Below are positions 1-7,878 of a DNA stretch of 64,000 bases, piece by piece (positions within the stretch are counted from its first letter, which is position 1; the number at the start of each line of letters is the position of its first letter). The notes under the pieces were generated by a model, which worked only from the letters and a program-made list of their open reading frames with translations, did not search any database and was not told the DNA's origin. Where the stretch lies: contig NZ_JBGKAD010000002.1 of assembly GCF_041361345.1 (NCBI RefSeq), positions 124,001 through 188,000 of the forward strand. The letters are read 5' to 3'. Source of the stretch: Halobaculum sp. MBLA0147 (lineage in GTDB: Archaea > Halobacteriota > Halobacteria > Halobacteriales > Haloferacaceae). Position numbers and translations under genes: made by a program.

Positions 1-32
1 CTCGTTTTGCCTCTGCATCCGGGTGGGTTGTG

Positions 33-46
33 CCGAACACGTTCGG
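33..46. promoter_or_regulatory. Inverted repeat CCGAAC-N2-GTTCGG, copy 1
   Basis: Perfect six-base arms around AC, ending 43 bases before the ATG at 90. The same motif occurs at 2203, 3097 and 5126, each time ahead of a gene of the nirK neighbourhood. It resembles the inverted repeat that I recall from promoters controlled by the Bat-type regulator NarO in Haloferax; the match to that exact consensus was not checked. Confidence 0.65.
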
Positions 47-89
47 GCGGGGGCCTACGGTGACAGGAGACGAAGGGAGAGTCGAGACG

Positions 90-788
90 ATGAATCTCCG
101 GACACCCTTCGGCGGCGGCGACGCGACGTTCGACGACCGTGGTTCGTTCGTCCCCGAGCACCTCCCCGATCCGGGACCGTTCCTCGAGCCACACCGCGTC
201 CTCCGTGACGAGGACCACGTGGTCTTCCACGAACTCACGCGGACGCTGTTCGAGGAACGGGGCGTGTACGACGTGACGTTCGACTACAATCTGGCGGAGT
301 TGAACCTGGACCGGCGACACGAGACGGCCGGGTTCCGGTACGCCGTCGAGCAGTCGGCCGGCGGCGAGGGCGGTCACCCGGACACTGGCGGGGAGGACGC
401 GGACGGCGGGGCGGCACCACTGGATGCGGTCGACGGACCGGTTCTCCGAGCCGAGTTCACACCGACGACGGAGTTCTGCCCGCAGACGGAGACGCTCACC
501 GTCGGGGCGTTCCGCGCGTGGAACGGCCTCGCGGACCGGCACGACTACGCGCTCGTTCGGGTGAGGGTCGCTCCGACACACCACGACAGCGCCGCGGTCG
601 ACGACCGACTCCGCGAGTTGGAGCGACAGTTCGTCGCGTCGGGTGAGGTCGGCGGTAGCGGAGAGCAGAGCGGAGCGGCCTCCGGCGACGCCGACAGTGG
701 TACCGACACCGCCACCGCGAGCGACGAGAGCGACGACACCGGCGACGGGGTCGGCGCACGTCTCGCCGACTGGAGCGCGGGATTCTGA
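90..788 (+). CDS. MIP18/CIA2-like (DUF59-type) haloarchaeal protein
   Basis: About 232 residues from the ATG at 90; an in-frame ATG at 30 lies upstream of the inverted-repeat operator, so it was not chosen. The segment EFTPTTEFCPQTETL followed by VRVAPTHHDSAAVDDRL matches the layout of the MIP18/CIA2 iron-sulfur targeting family (FTPT-x3-C, then P-x2-H and a helix). A Gly/Asp/Ala-rich low-complexity insert of about 30 residues precedes this core, and the C-terminus is an acidic Ser/Asp tail. It may deliver Fe-S clusters to a respiratory enzyme, since its promoter carries the repeat shared with the nitrite reductase region. The family call rests on motif reading only; a haloarchaeal protein of unknown function is the alternative. 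Confidence 0.6.
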   Translation: MNLRTPFGGGDATFDDRGSFVPEHLPDPGPFLEPHRVLRDEDHVVFHELTRTLFEERGVYDVTFDYNLAELNLDRRHETAGFRYAVEQSAGGEGGHPDTGGEDADGGAAPLDAVDGPVLRAEFTPTTEFCPQTETLTVGAFRAWNGLADRHDYALVRVRVAPTHHDSAAVDDRLRELERQFVASGEVGGSGEQSGAASGDADSGTDTATASDESDDTGDGVGARLADWSAGF

Positions 789-809
789 CTCGGACGGACG
801 ACGGAGCGG

Positions 810-2165
810 TCACGACCGGAACGCCGTCACCCACCGAGGGAGCAGTCGCCGGAGCGGCGCCGGGTCGTGCCGGACGACGACGCCGATCAGGTTCGCACTC
901 GCCAGCACCGCACTCGTCGCGAGGAGACAGAGCCCGGCGAGCACGACCGGCGTCGGCCAGCCGAGCGATCCGGCCGCGACGAGTGTCGTCACACCCGCGG
1001 CGGAACAACAGAGGTCGACGACCGCGACGCGGCCGTCGTAGAGGTCGTCGACGGACGGGACCGGCTCGTAGCCCAGCCGGTCGCTGTACACCTCGACCCA
1101 CACGAGGAACGGGACGACGTGGTAGAGCGTCCCGACGACGACGTGGCCGATCACACCGCCCACGAGCAGCGGCACCGCGACGGGCGGCCCGAGCAGTGTC
1201 GTCGGTGCCGTCGGCGCGGCCAGCCACGTCGGGAGCGCGAGTGCGACCCAGCCGAGTCCCGCCACGACGACCACGACGTACCGCCGGAGCGTCGCACCGA
1301 ACGGGACGACACTCGCCAGCAGTCGGCGCCCGACGGCGACCAGCGCGGCCGCGAGTCCGAGACAGAGCACGACGCCGCCGAGCCGACCGACCGTCTCGCC
1401 GTTGGGTGCACTCGCGAGTCGCCCGGCGGCGAGCAGTACCACACCGACCGGGAAGGCGACGGACGCGACCCACTGGAGGCGGCGGTCGTGTCCGTCGGCG
1501 TCGGTCTGCGTGAACATCGCCACCAGTTGCGACAGCGCGCCGACGATCGTGACGATCACGACACCGAACACAGCCAGTGTGAGGTGTGCGCTCCGCACCG
1601 CGAGTCTGTCGAGGCCGAGTCGGCCGAGACCGGCACGCCCCCACACCGGCGTCGCGTAGCCGACGGCCAGCAGGACGCCGAGTACGCTCGCGAGCACCAG
1701 GAACCCCAGCGCGGCGAGGAAGTGTCGTTCCGTCCGATCCCACGGAGCGGCGGTCCACAACGTCCGACCGACGTTGTAGCAGAGGAGCCAGAACCCACAC
1801 AACAGGAGTACGCCGCCGACCGTGATCGGGATCGGTGCGACGGTCCAGAGACCGCCCGCCAGCAGGAGGAGGCCGACGACGAGGAGTCGCCCCTGCCAAC
1901 GGGCGAGGCGGCGAGAGTGCAACGCGACGCCCGACCACACCGGCACGAACTGCGTCAGCGCGCCCGCGATCGTGACACAGACGAACCCGACCAAGAGGAG
2001 GTGTGCCACGACGGCCCGTCCGTCGACGGGGAGTCGCCCGGCGACGTGCGCCACGACGAGGAGCGTCCCGCCGACGAGCGCCGGGAGCGCCGCGAGGAAG
2101 TGAGCGAGTGGGATCGACAGCGGCGGGCCGGCGTCGGTCTCCACCGCGTCGGGTACGACACGCAT
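810..2165 (-). CDS. Polytopic membrane protein, NnrS/heme-copper oxidase subunit I-like
   Basis: The protein has 451 residues and roughly 12 hydrophobic segments. Conserved-looking histidines lie in or beside helices, as in LAHFLAALPALVGG, VVAHVAG, VVAHLLL, RSAHLTLAVFG, GHVVVGTLYHVVPFLVWVE. This is the look of the NnrS and quinol/cytochrome-oxidase-I-like families often found beside denitrification genes. The start at 2165 (MRVVPDAVE) was chosen because longer in-frame starts read through the inverted repeat at 2203-2216. It is divergent from the gene pair at 2281-3026, with the operator 37 bases upstream. A role in nitric oxide or heme handling is inferred from the family and neighbours. Confidence 0.6.
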   Translation of the reverse strand: MRVVPDAVETDAGPPLSIPLAHFLAALPALVGGTLLVVAHVAGRLPVDGRAVVAHLLLVGFVCVTIAGALTQFVPVWSGVALHSRRLARWQGRLLVVGLLLLAGGLWTVAPIPITVGGVLLLCGFWLLCYNVGRTLWTAAPWDRTERHFLAALGFLVLASVLGVLLAVGYATPVWGRAGLGRLGLDRLAVRSAHLTLAVFGVVIVTIVGALSQLVAMFTQTDADGHDRRLQWVASVAFPVGVVLLAAGRLASAPNGETVGRLGGVVLCLGLAAALVAVGRRLLASVVPFGATLRRYVVVVVAGLGWVALALPTWLAAPTAPTTLLGPPVAVPLLVGGVIGHVVVGTLYHVVPFLVWVEVYSDRLGYEPVPSVDDLYDGRVAVVDLCCSAAGVTTLVAAGSLGWPTPVVLAGLCLLATSAVLASANLIGVVVRHDPAPLRRLLPRWVTAFRS

Positions 2166-2202
2166 GGCTCCACGTTCGAGCCACGCACCCGTCGGTGGTG
2201 TC

Positions 2203-2216
2203 CCGAACGTGTTCGG
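2203..2216. promoter_or_regulatory. Inverted repeat CCGAAC-N2-GTTCGG, copy 2
   Basis: Perfect arms around GT in the divergent promoter region. It lies 37 bases upstream of the leftward membrane-protein gene and 64 bases upstream of the rightward GTG start at 2281, so it could serve both. Confidence 0.65.
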
Positions 2217-2280
2217 ACGGGCTCTCGGCTGCTCGGAACTGGCGGCGGGACTGACGAGGGCACGACGGGAATCTGAGGGT

Positions 2281-2721
2281 GTGACCCAGACAGAACCGAC
2301 GAATGACGACGACGATCGAGTCGAACGGAGCGATAGAGTCGACACACCGCCCACGAACGGCGATCAACCGAGCGACGCGTCGGTGACCGACAGGGTCCAC
2401 GACACGTCGTGGTCCGCGAACCTCGAGCAGCCACGCCACGGCGAGAACCGCGAGCGCCTCGTGGCGGCGGCACTGGACGCGATCGACCATACCGCCCCGG
2501 GGAACCACGTGAACTTGGTGACACACGCCACACACGGGCATCCCGAGTCGTACCTCGTCGACCGACTCGCGGACCACCCCGCAGTCGACGACTGGACCTA
2601 CGTCGAGCAATGTGGCTGTGGCGGCCACGTCCTCCGCGTGGCGGTGGAGGCAGAGACGGAGGCAGGGGCGGAGATAGAGGCGGAAACAGAGACGGAGACG
2701 AGCGCGGATGTGGAGCCGTGA
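2281..2721 (+). CDS. Small acidic protein with CGCGGHVLRV motif (DUF2249-like)
   Basis: About 146 residues from the GTG at 2281; a longer reading from 2164 would run through the operator. The core (residues 55-120) contains HVNLVTHATHGHPESYLV and ends in YVEQCGCGGHVLRV, a Cys/Gly/His cluster seen in small haloarchaeal DUF2249-like proteins near denitrification genes. The C-terminus is a Glu/Thr run (ETEAGAEIEAETETET). It overlaps the next gene in a GTGA junction, so the two are probably translationally coupled. The biochemical function is unknown; the cysteine/histidine cluster suggests metal or cofactor binding. Confidence 0.6.
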   Translation: MTQTEPTNDDDDRVERSDRVDTPPTNGDQPSDASVTDRVHDTSWSANLEQPRHGENRERLVAAALDAIDHTAPGNHVNLVTHATHGHPESYLVDRLADHPAVDDWTYVEQCGCGGHVLRVAVEAETEAGAEIEAETETETSADVEP

Positions 2722-3026
2722 CGGGGACCGAGTCCGACAGAGTGGGGCACCCCGACGACACCGACGACACCGAGCGAGGGGAGGTGACCGACCTCGGGGC
2801 GGTCGCGGGTGACGCCGAGCCGCACGCGGTGGTCCACGAGTCGGCCCCGCAGACGGTCCTCCTCGCGCTCGACGCGGGCGAGCGAGTCCCGTTCCACGAA
2901 CACCCGGGGACGACGGTCCACTTCCACGTCATCGAGGGTGCGGTGACGGCGCGGGTCGGAGACGACCGCGTCGAACACGAGCTGGCGGCCGGCGAACTGC
3001 TCCGGTTCGACGGAGGCGACGGGTGA
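2718..3026 (+). CDS. Small cupin-domain protein
   Basis: 102 residues starting at the GTG that overlaps the previous stop. The cupin signature is visible as PFHEHPGTTVHFHVIEGAV followed by ELAAGELLRFDG. The first motif supplies His and Glu residues for a metal site. The protein stops just after the RFDG strand, so the closing strand with the last His is missing compared with usual small cupins; this may be a short form or a C-terminal truncation. It sits in the nirK neighbourhood behind operator copy 2 and probably forms one transcript with the DUF2249-like gene. The ligand is unknown. Confidence 0.65.
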   Translation: MTGTESDRVGHPDDTDDTERGEVTDLGAVAGDAEPHAVVHESAPQTVLLALDAGERVPFHEHPGTTVHFHVIEGAVTARVGDDRVEHELAAGELLRFDGGDG

Positions 3027-3096
3027 CGCGACACGCGCTGGTGGCTGGGGGTGCCTCACCTCGTCGCACCGCACGCCGTCGGCCACGAACCCGAAC

Positions 3097-3110
3097 CCGA
3101 ACAGGTTCGG
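3097..3110. promoter_or_regulatory. Inverted repeat CCGAAC-N2-GTTCGG, copy 3
   Basis: Perfect arms around AG, 36 bases before the start codon of the Bat-type regulator gene at 3147. It could be an autoregulatory site. Additional half-site-like CGAAC runs precede it. Confidence 0.65.
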
Positions 3111-3146
3111 GCGTGGAACCGAGACGGGGGAGTGGGAACACACAGT

Positions 3147-3809
3147 ATGCCCCGAGCCAAGTTGGCGGTGACGCTGCCCGAGGACGTGTGGGCACGGCGC
3201 GTGACGGAGACGTACGCGGACACGCGACTTGAGGTGGTCTCGGCACTCACGGACGGGGAGTCGGGGACCGGGACGGCACTCCTCGAGGTCACCTCGCCGG
3301 AGCTCCGGACCGTCGTCGAGGAGATCGAAGGCGACGAGGCCGTCACGGACATCGGACTCCTGCGGGTGGTCGGCGACAACGCGCTCGTGCAGGTGGAGAC
3401 CGACCGCCCGCTGTTGCTCCGGATTCTCCAGTCGTCACAGATCCCCTTCGACACGCCGCTGGTCGTGGCCGACGGGGAGGCGGAGCTGATCGTCACGGCG
3501 ACGAGAGACCGGATCTCGGAGTTGGGTGACCAACTGGAGACGGTCGGGATGTCCTTCGAGCTGCTGTACCTCCACGAGTCCGTCGACCCCGCCGCGGTGT
3601 TGACGAAGCCACAACGAGAGATCCTCGTGACGGCGATCGAGGAGGGGTACTACGACACCCCCCGGGAGTGTACGCTGACGGAACTGGCGGAGACGGTCGG
3701 CGTGGCGAAGTCCTCCGCCAGCGAGCGGCTCCACCGCGCCGAGAGTCGCGTGATCCGCGACTGGGCCGCCGAGGCGTTCCTCACCGACGACGCACCGGAG
3801 GAAGTCTGA
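3147..3809 (+). CDS. Bat-type (bacterio-opsin activator, HTH_10) transcription regulator
   Basis: 221 residues from the ATG at 3147 (MPRAKLAV); an in-frame ATG at 3051 is upstream of the operator and was rejected. The C-terminal third has the HTH_10 pattern: LTKPQREILVTAIEEGYYDTP, then TLTELAETVGVAKSSASERL and HRAESRVI. The N-terminal 140 residues are an alpha/beta sensor-like region without the cysteine cluster I expect in a redox sensor. Its position between the GTG-coupled pair and nirK, and the operator in its own promoter, make it the best local candidate for the factor that binds the four inverted repeats. It is NarO/DmsR-like in class, but orthology cannot be decided from sequence alone. 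Confidence 0.85.
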   Translation: MPRAKLAVTLPEDVWARRVTETYADTRLEVVSALTDGESGTGTALLEVTSPELRTVVEEIEGDEAVTDIGLLRVVGDNALVQVETDRPLLLRILQSSQIPFDTPLVVADGEAELIVTATRDRISELGDQLETVGMSFELLYLHESVDPAAVLTKPQREILVTAIEEGYYDTPRECTLTELAETVGVAKSSASERLHRAESRVIRDWAAEAFLTDDAPEEV

Positions 3810-3870
3810 GTCGAGACGGGGTCGGAGTTCCGGGGACGGCCCGCCGGAGTCGAGCGTTACGTGGTCGGAT

Positions 3871-3930
3871 CGGTCGCTACACGCTCGGGTCGACCACTAC
3901 ACGCTCGGGTCGGTCGCTACACGGTCGGGA
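3871..3930. repeat. Three tandem 20-bp repeats between convergent genes
   Basis: Three imperfect 20-base units with core CTACACGCTCGGGTCG run end to end (3871-3890, 3891-3910, 3911-3930). They fill the gap between the regulator and the convergent nirK gene. They could form alternative hairpins in a termination region; no other function is apparent. Confidence 0.6.
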
Positions 3931-3954
3931 CGGTCGTCGCGGTCCAGTCGGGCG

Positions 3955-5028
3955 CTACGCGTTGGGATCTGGGTCGAACACCTCCTCGTTCGGTTCACCG
4001 TCGACCGCGACGACGCCCATCATCCCCTTCCGGGCGACGCGCGTCAGGGCGTGGTCGACGAGTTTGATCGTCTCCGGCACCGGGAGGTCCATCGTGCCGA
4101 CCATACACGACCCCGGCGGGACGTTCACCGTCTGGAGGTACTCCTCGGGTGAACTCGCCAACCCTCCGTCGCGGTACGCCTCCGTCCAGACGTTCCCGAT
4201 CGGGTGGAAGTTGGAGTTCAGGTTCGGCCCGCCACAGACCATGTACACCCGGACCGTCTCGTCGCGCTCCGCCTGGACGGCACCGTACTTCTTCGGCGTG
4301 ATCGCGTACTGCTCGCCGTTGAGAAGGACGTACGTGGGGTCTTCCGCCTTCATCGCCTCCATGTCCAATTTGTGGTGCCCCTTCTCGCCGGCCGGTTTGT
4401 CCGTGTACAGCTCGTGTTGGCCGAAGTAGAACTCCCGGTCGACCTCGGGGAGCCCCTCCTTCGGCTCGACGAGGATCATCCCGAACATCCCACTGGAGAT
4501 GTGGTAGTCCATGTTCGGGACCGCACAGTGGTAAATGAACGCCCCGGGGTACGTGGCCGTGAACCGCTCGGCGGCAGACTCACCGGGTGTCACGTGAGTC
4601 GCTTCGGCCCCACCACCGGTGCCGTAGATGGCGTGCATGTCCACGTTGTGCGGCATGACGCTCTCGGGAGCGTTCTCGAGGGTGAACGAGATCGTGTCAC
4701 CCTGTCGGACACGGATCATCGGCCCCGGGATCTGCCCGTCGAACGTCATGTAGTCGTACACGACACCCTGTTCGACCTCCGCACGCACCTCCTCGACGGT
4801 CAGTGTGATCTCGTGGTGTTTCGGTTCGTCCCGGTCGATCGGCTCCGGCACGTCGGTCGGGTCCGCCGCGACGCGCTCGGCGGTCGGCTTCGTCGGCTGT
4901 GTCTCACTCTCCTGTCGTTCGCGTTCGGTAGCCTGGTCGACGCTGGAGCCGGCCTGACAGCCGGCCACTGCCGCGCCGACTCCTGTCGTGCCGAGCGCCT
5001 TCAGTGTCGTGCGTCGGGTGGTGGGCAT
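3955..5028 (-). CDS. nirK: Copper-containing nitrite reductase (NO-forming)
   Basis: 357 residues. It reduces nitrite to nitric oxide outside the membrane. The N-terminus is a twin-arginine signal (RRTTLKALG) ending in a lipobox-like VAGC, so it is probably exported folded and lipid-anchored. Two cupredoxin domains follow. Copper ligands are readable: PHNVDMHA (first type 1 His and type 2 His), FIYHCAVPNMDYH with SSGMFG (type 2 His, type 1 Cys, His and Met), SNFHPIGN and LVDHAL in the second domain. Length is typical for the family. Operator copy 4 lies 97 bases upstream. The gene anchors the denitrification interpretation of the first 5 kb. Confidence 0.96.
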   Translation of the reverse strand: MPTTRRTTLKALGTTGVGAAVAGCQAGSSVDQATERERQESETQPTKPTAERVAADPTDVPEPIDRDEPKHHEITLTVEEVRAEVEQGVVYDYMTFDGQIPGPMIRVRQGDTISFTLENAPESVMPHNVDMHAIYGTGGGAEATHVTPGESAAERFTATYPGAFIYHCAVPNMDYHISSGMFGMILVEPKEGLPEVDREFYFGQHELYTDKPAGEKGHHKLDMEAMKAEDPTYVLLNGEQYAITPKKYGAVQAERDETVRVYMVCGGPNLNSNFHPIGNVWTEAYRDGGLASSPEEYLQTVNVPPGSCMVGTMDLPVPETIKLVDHALTRVARKGMMGVVAVDGEPNEEVFDPDPNA

Positions 5029-5125
5029 CGTCTGTCACCTCACACTCGGGACGAGGGGAGACGGGGAAAAAGAGGTGTCTCAGGTTCCACAGCCGGGAGA
5101 ACGAGCCTCGCGACGCGGGACCGTC

Positions 5126-5139
5126 CCGAACCCGTTCGG
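5126..5139. promoter_or_regulatory. Inverted repeat CCGAAC-N2-GTTCGG, copy 4 (nirK promoter)
   Basis: Perfect arms around CC, located between the end of the metal ATPase gene and nirK, on the nirK upstream side. The distance to the nirK ATG is 97 bases, longer than at the other copies, which suggests a leadered nirK transcript. Confidence 0.65.
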
Positions 5140-5169
5140 ACGGATCGGGACCTTCCCCCGACTGTGGCC

Positions 5170-7734
5170 TCACTCGGAGACTGCCGCTCCGTCTCCAGCC
5201 ACCTCTGGACGAATCCGCGACAGTCGCATCGCGTTGCCGGTGACACCCAGCGTCATCCCCGCGTCGCCGATCAACACTGCCGCCCAGATGGGGACGAGTC
5301 CGAACGGGACCGCGACCGCGAGGGCGGCTTTGGCGGCCAGACTCACCCAGATATTCTGTCGGATAACCCCGTTCGCGTCGTGTGAGAGTTCGTAGAGGTA
5401 CGGGAGCCGCGACAGGTCGTCGCCCATGAGCGCCACGTCCGCGGTCTCCAGCGCCGTGTCCGTCCCGGCGGCACCCATCGCCACGCCGACCGTGGCGGTG
5501 GCGAGTGCGGGGGCGTCGTTGACGCCGTCACCCACCATCGCGACCCCGTCGTACGCCTCGTCCAACTCTCTGATCGCTGCCACCTTCTCTTCGGGGAGCA
5601 ACTCCGCGCGGACTTCGTCGACGCCGACCGTCTCCGCGACGGCACGCGCGGTGCGCTCGTTGTCGCCGGTGAGCATCGCCACGTGCTCGACACCCAACTC
5701 GTGGAGTCGCTCGACCGCGCGCTCGGCCTCCGGGCGGACCTCGTCCGCGACCGCGATCACACCCTCCAGTTCCGACTCGGTCCCGACGAGGATCACCGTC
5801 TTCCCCGCCGCCTGGAGGTCGGGGACGACGGAGTCGAGCAGGTCGAGACAGCGGTTCTCCTCACAGAGCCGTTGGCTCGTCTGCGTCACCACGCCGCCGT
5901 CCGTCGCGGCGTGGACGTGGTTCAGGTCGAACTCCAACTCCTCGAACAGACCGGGCTTGCCCGCGTAGTGCGTCTCGCCGTCGAGATCCGCCCGCACGCC
6001 CTTCCCGGTGAGACTCTCGAACTCGGAGACCGTCCGGTCGTCGACCCCGGCCGCCTCGGCGCGGTCGACGACGGCGTCGCCGATGGGGTGTTCCGAGCGA
6101 GTCTCCAAACCACGCGCACACTGGAGTACGTCGCGCTCGGTGTTGTCACCCAGCGGCACCACGTCGGTGACGCGCAACTCGCCGCACGTCAGCGTGCCGG
6201 TCTTGTCGAGGGCGACGGCATCCACTTGCCCCATCGCCTCCAGGTGGTCGCCACCCTTGATCAGGACGCCGTTCTTCGCGCCGCTCGTGATCCCCGAGAC
6301 GACGGAGACGGGCGTCGAGATGACGAACGCACACGGACACGCCAACACGAGCAGCGTCAACCCGTAGACGATCGACTCCGTCCACGAGACGCCGAGTACC
6401 GAGGGTGTCGCCAGCGTGACGAGGACCGCGAAGGCGACGACGACCGGGGTGTAGTAGCCCGCGAACCGCTCGACGAACTGCTCGTGGTCCGTCTCGTTCG
6501 ACTGGGCGTCCTCGACCGCGTCGACGATCCGCGAGAGCGTGTTGTCGCTCGCCTCGCCGGTGACGGTCACCTCGAGGTACCCCTGTTCGTTGACCGTCCC
6601 CGCGTACACCTCGTCGCCAGCTCGCTTGTCGACCGGGACGCTCTCGCCCGTGATCGGCGACTGGTCGACCGCACTCTCCCCGTCGGCCACTTCGCCGTCC
6701 ATCGGAATCTTCTCACCCGGCCTGACGACGACAGTGTCGCCGACTCGGACGTCCTCGACCGGAATCGTCACCGTCTCGCCGTCGCGGCGGACGGTCGCCT
6801 CGTCGGGCGAGAGTTCCATCAACTCCCGCAGCGAGTCGCGTGCCTTGTCCATCGAGTAGCGCTCGAGGAGTTCGGCGACGCTGAACAGAACCGCGAGCGT
6901 CGCCGCCTCCATGTAGAGACGCTCTCCGAACCCGACGCTGACCGTCACGGCACCGAGGATGGCGACGGACATCAGCAGGTCGATGTCGAGGCTCCGCTGC
7001 CGGAGCGAGTAGTACCCTCCGCGGACGATCTCTCGCCCCCCGGCGACGACCGCGGCGAGGAACAGCACGTCCGCGGTCGACAGGGTCACCGCTCCTGCCG
7101 CGAACAGTTCCGCGTTCGATCCACGGAGCACGAACTCGAACAGTAACCCGAGGAGTGTGAACCCGGCACCGATCCACGTCTCGACCGCCCGCCGGCTCCG
7201 CCAGACGGACGCTGGCTCCGCGACGGCACTCCCCGCCGTCTCGGCGTCGGCCGTCGTCTCGGTGACCTCGTACCCCGCCGACTCGATCACCTCTCGAACC
7301 CGCTCGGCCGACGTGTGCGAGCGGTCGAGCGTCACGACTGCCGTCCCGCTCGTCGGACGGGTGTCCACACTCGCGACGCCCGCTACGTCGTCGAGGGCTC
7401 TCTCCACCGTCTCCGCACAGGACGGGCAGTCCATCTCCGGGACCGTGAACCGTTCCGTCACCGCTCCAGTCTGTGACTCGACGGCGTATCCCGCCGCCTC
7501 CACGGCCTCGGCCACGGCGTCCGGAGTGCTCTCGTCGGGGTCGTGCGCGACGGTCACCGTCCCGCTCGTCGGACGTGTGTCGACGCCGTCGACGCCGTCC
7601 AGTCCCTCGAGGCTGCGCTCGACCGTCTCCGCGCAGGAGGGACAGTCCATCTCCGGGACCCCGAGAGTCGTCGTGACGCAGTCGGCGCTCTCTGCGTCAC
7701 CACCGGCCGCCGGGTCCTCGTCTGTCCTCGTCAT
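5170..7734 (-). CDS. P1B-type heavy-metal ATPase, Zn/Cd-like (P1B-2)
   Basis: About 854 residues. The ATG at 7734 follows a strong Shine-Dalgarno (GAGGTGATCC); a GTG at 7743 is less likely. Two N-terminal metal-binding domains each carry MDCPSCAETVE. The core shows the membrane metal motif CPCAFVISTP, the phosphorylation site DKTGTLT, the SEHPIGD loop of P1B pumps and GDGVNDAPAL. The last helices contain IGDAG, the D-x-G of Zn/Cd exporters, and lack the Met-x2-Ser-Ser pattern of CopA, so zinc or cadmium export is favoured over copper. It lies upstream of nirK on the same strand, but the operator falls after its stop, so co-regulation is doubtful. Confidence 0.9.
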   Translation of the reverse strand: MTRTDEDPAAGGDAESADCVTTTLGVPEMDCPSCAETVERSLEGLDGVDGVDTRPTSGTVTVAHDPDESTPDAVAEAVEAAGYAVESQTGAVTERFTVPEMDCPSCAETVERALDDVAGVASVDTRPTSGTAVVTLDRSHTSAERVREVIESAGYEVTETTADAETAGSAVAEPASVWRSRRAVETWIGAGFTLLGLLFEFVLRGSNAELFAAGAVTLSTADVLFLAAVVAGGREIVRGGYYSLRQRSLDIDLLMSVAILGAVTVSVGFGERLYMEAATLAVLFSVAELLERYSMDKARDSLRELMELSPDEATVRRDGETVTIPVEDVRVGDTVVVRPGEKIPMDGEVADGESAVDQSPITGESVPVDKRAGDEVYAGTVNEQGYLEVTVTGEASDNTLSRIVDAVEDAQSNETDHEQFVERFAGYYTPVVVAFAVLVTLATPSVLGVSWTESIVYGLTLLVLACPCAFVISTPVSVVSGITSGAKNGVLIKGGDHLEAMGQVDAVALDKTGTLTCGELRVTDVVPLGDNTERDVLQCARGLETRSEHPIGDAVVDRAEAAGVDDRTVSEFESLTGKGVRADLDGETHYAGKPGLFEELEFDLNHVHAATDGGVVTQTSQRLCEENRCLDLLDSVVPDLQAAGKTVILVGTESELEGVIAVADEVRPEAERAVERLHELGVEHVAMLTGDNERTARAVAETVGVDEVRAELLPEEKVAAIRELDEAYDGVAMVGDGVNDAPALATATVGVAMGAAGTDTALETADVALMGDDLSRLPYLYELSHDANGVIRQNIWVSLAAKAALAVAVPFGLVPIWAAVLIGDAGMTLGVTGNAMRLSRIRPEVAGDGAAVSE

Positions 7735-7878
7735 CAGGATCACCTCGACTCTCCGGACCTATTAATTCGCCTGTTGTCGACCCCACTCTCGGTGACAGAT
7801 TCTAACAACTTCTCCAGCCTACTTTGTTAACTGTTCGCCGTAGTCATCGGTTTCGACGAGCGGCGATCGGCCGGTCGG

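Noticed and set aside
496..2628. A 710-residue minus-strand frame across the first genes.
   Set aside because: It is Arg/Pro-rich, unlike haloarchaeal proteins, and is an off-frame shadow produced by high GC content.
5170..7734. CopA copper exporter.
   Set aside because: The membrane motifs (CPCAFVISTP, terminal D-x-G) fit Zn/Cd P1B-2 pumps better.
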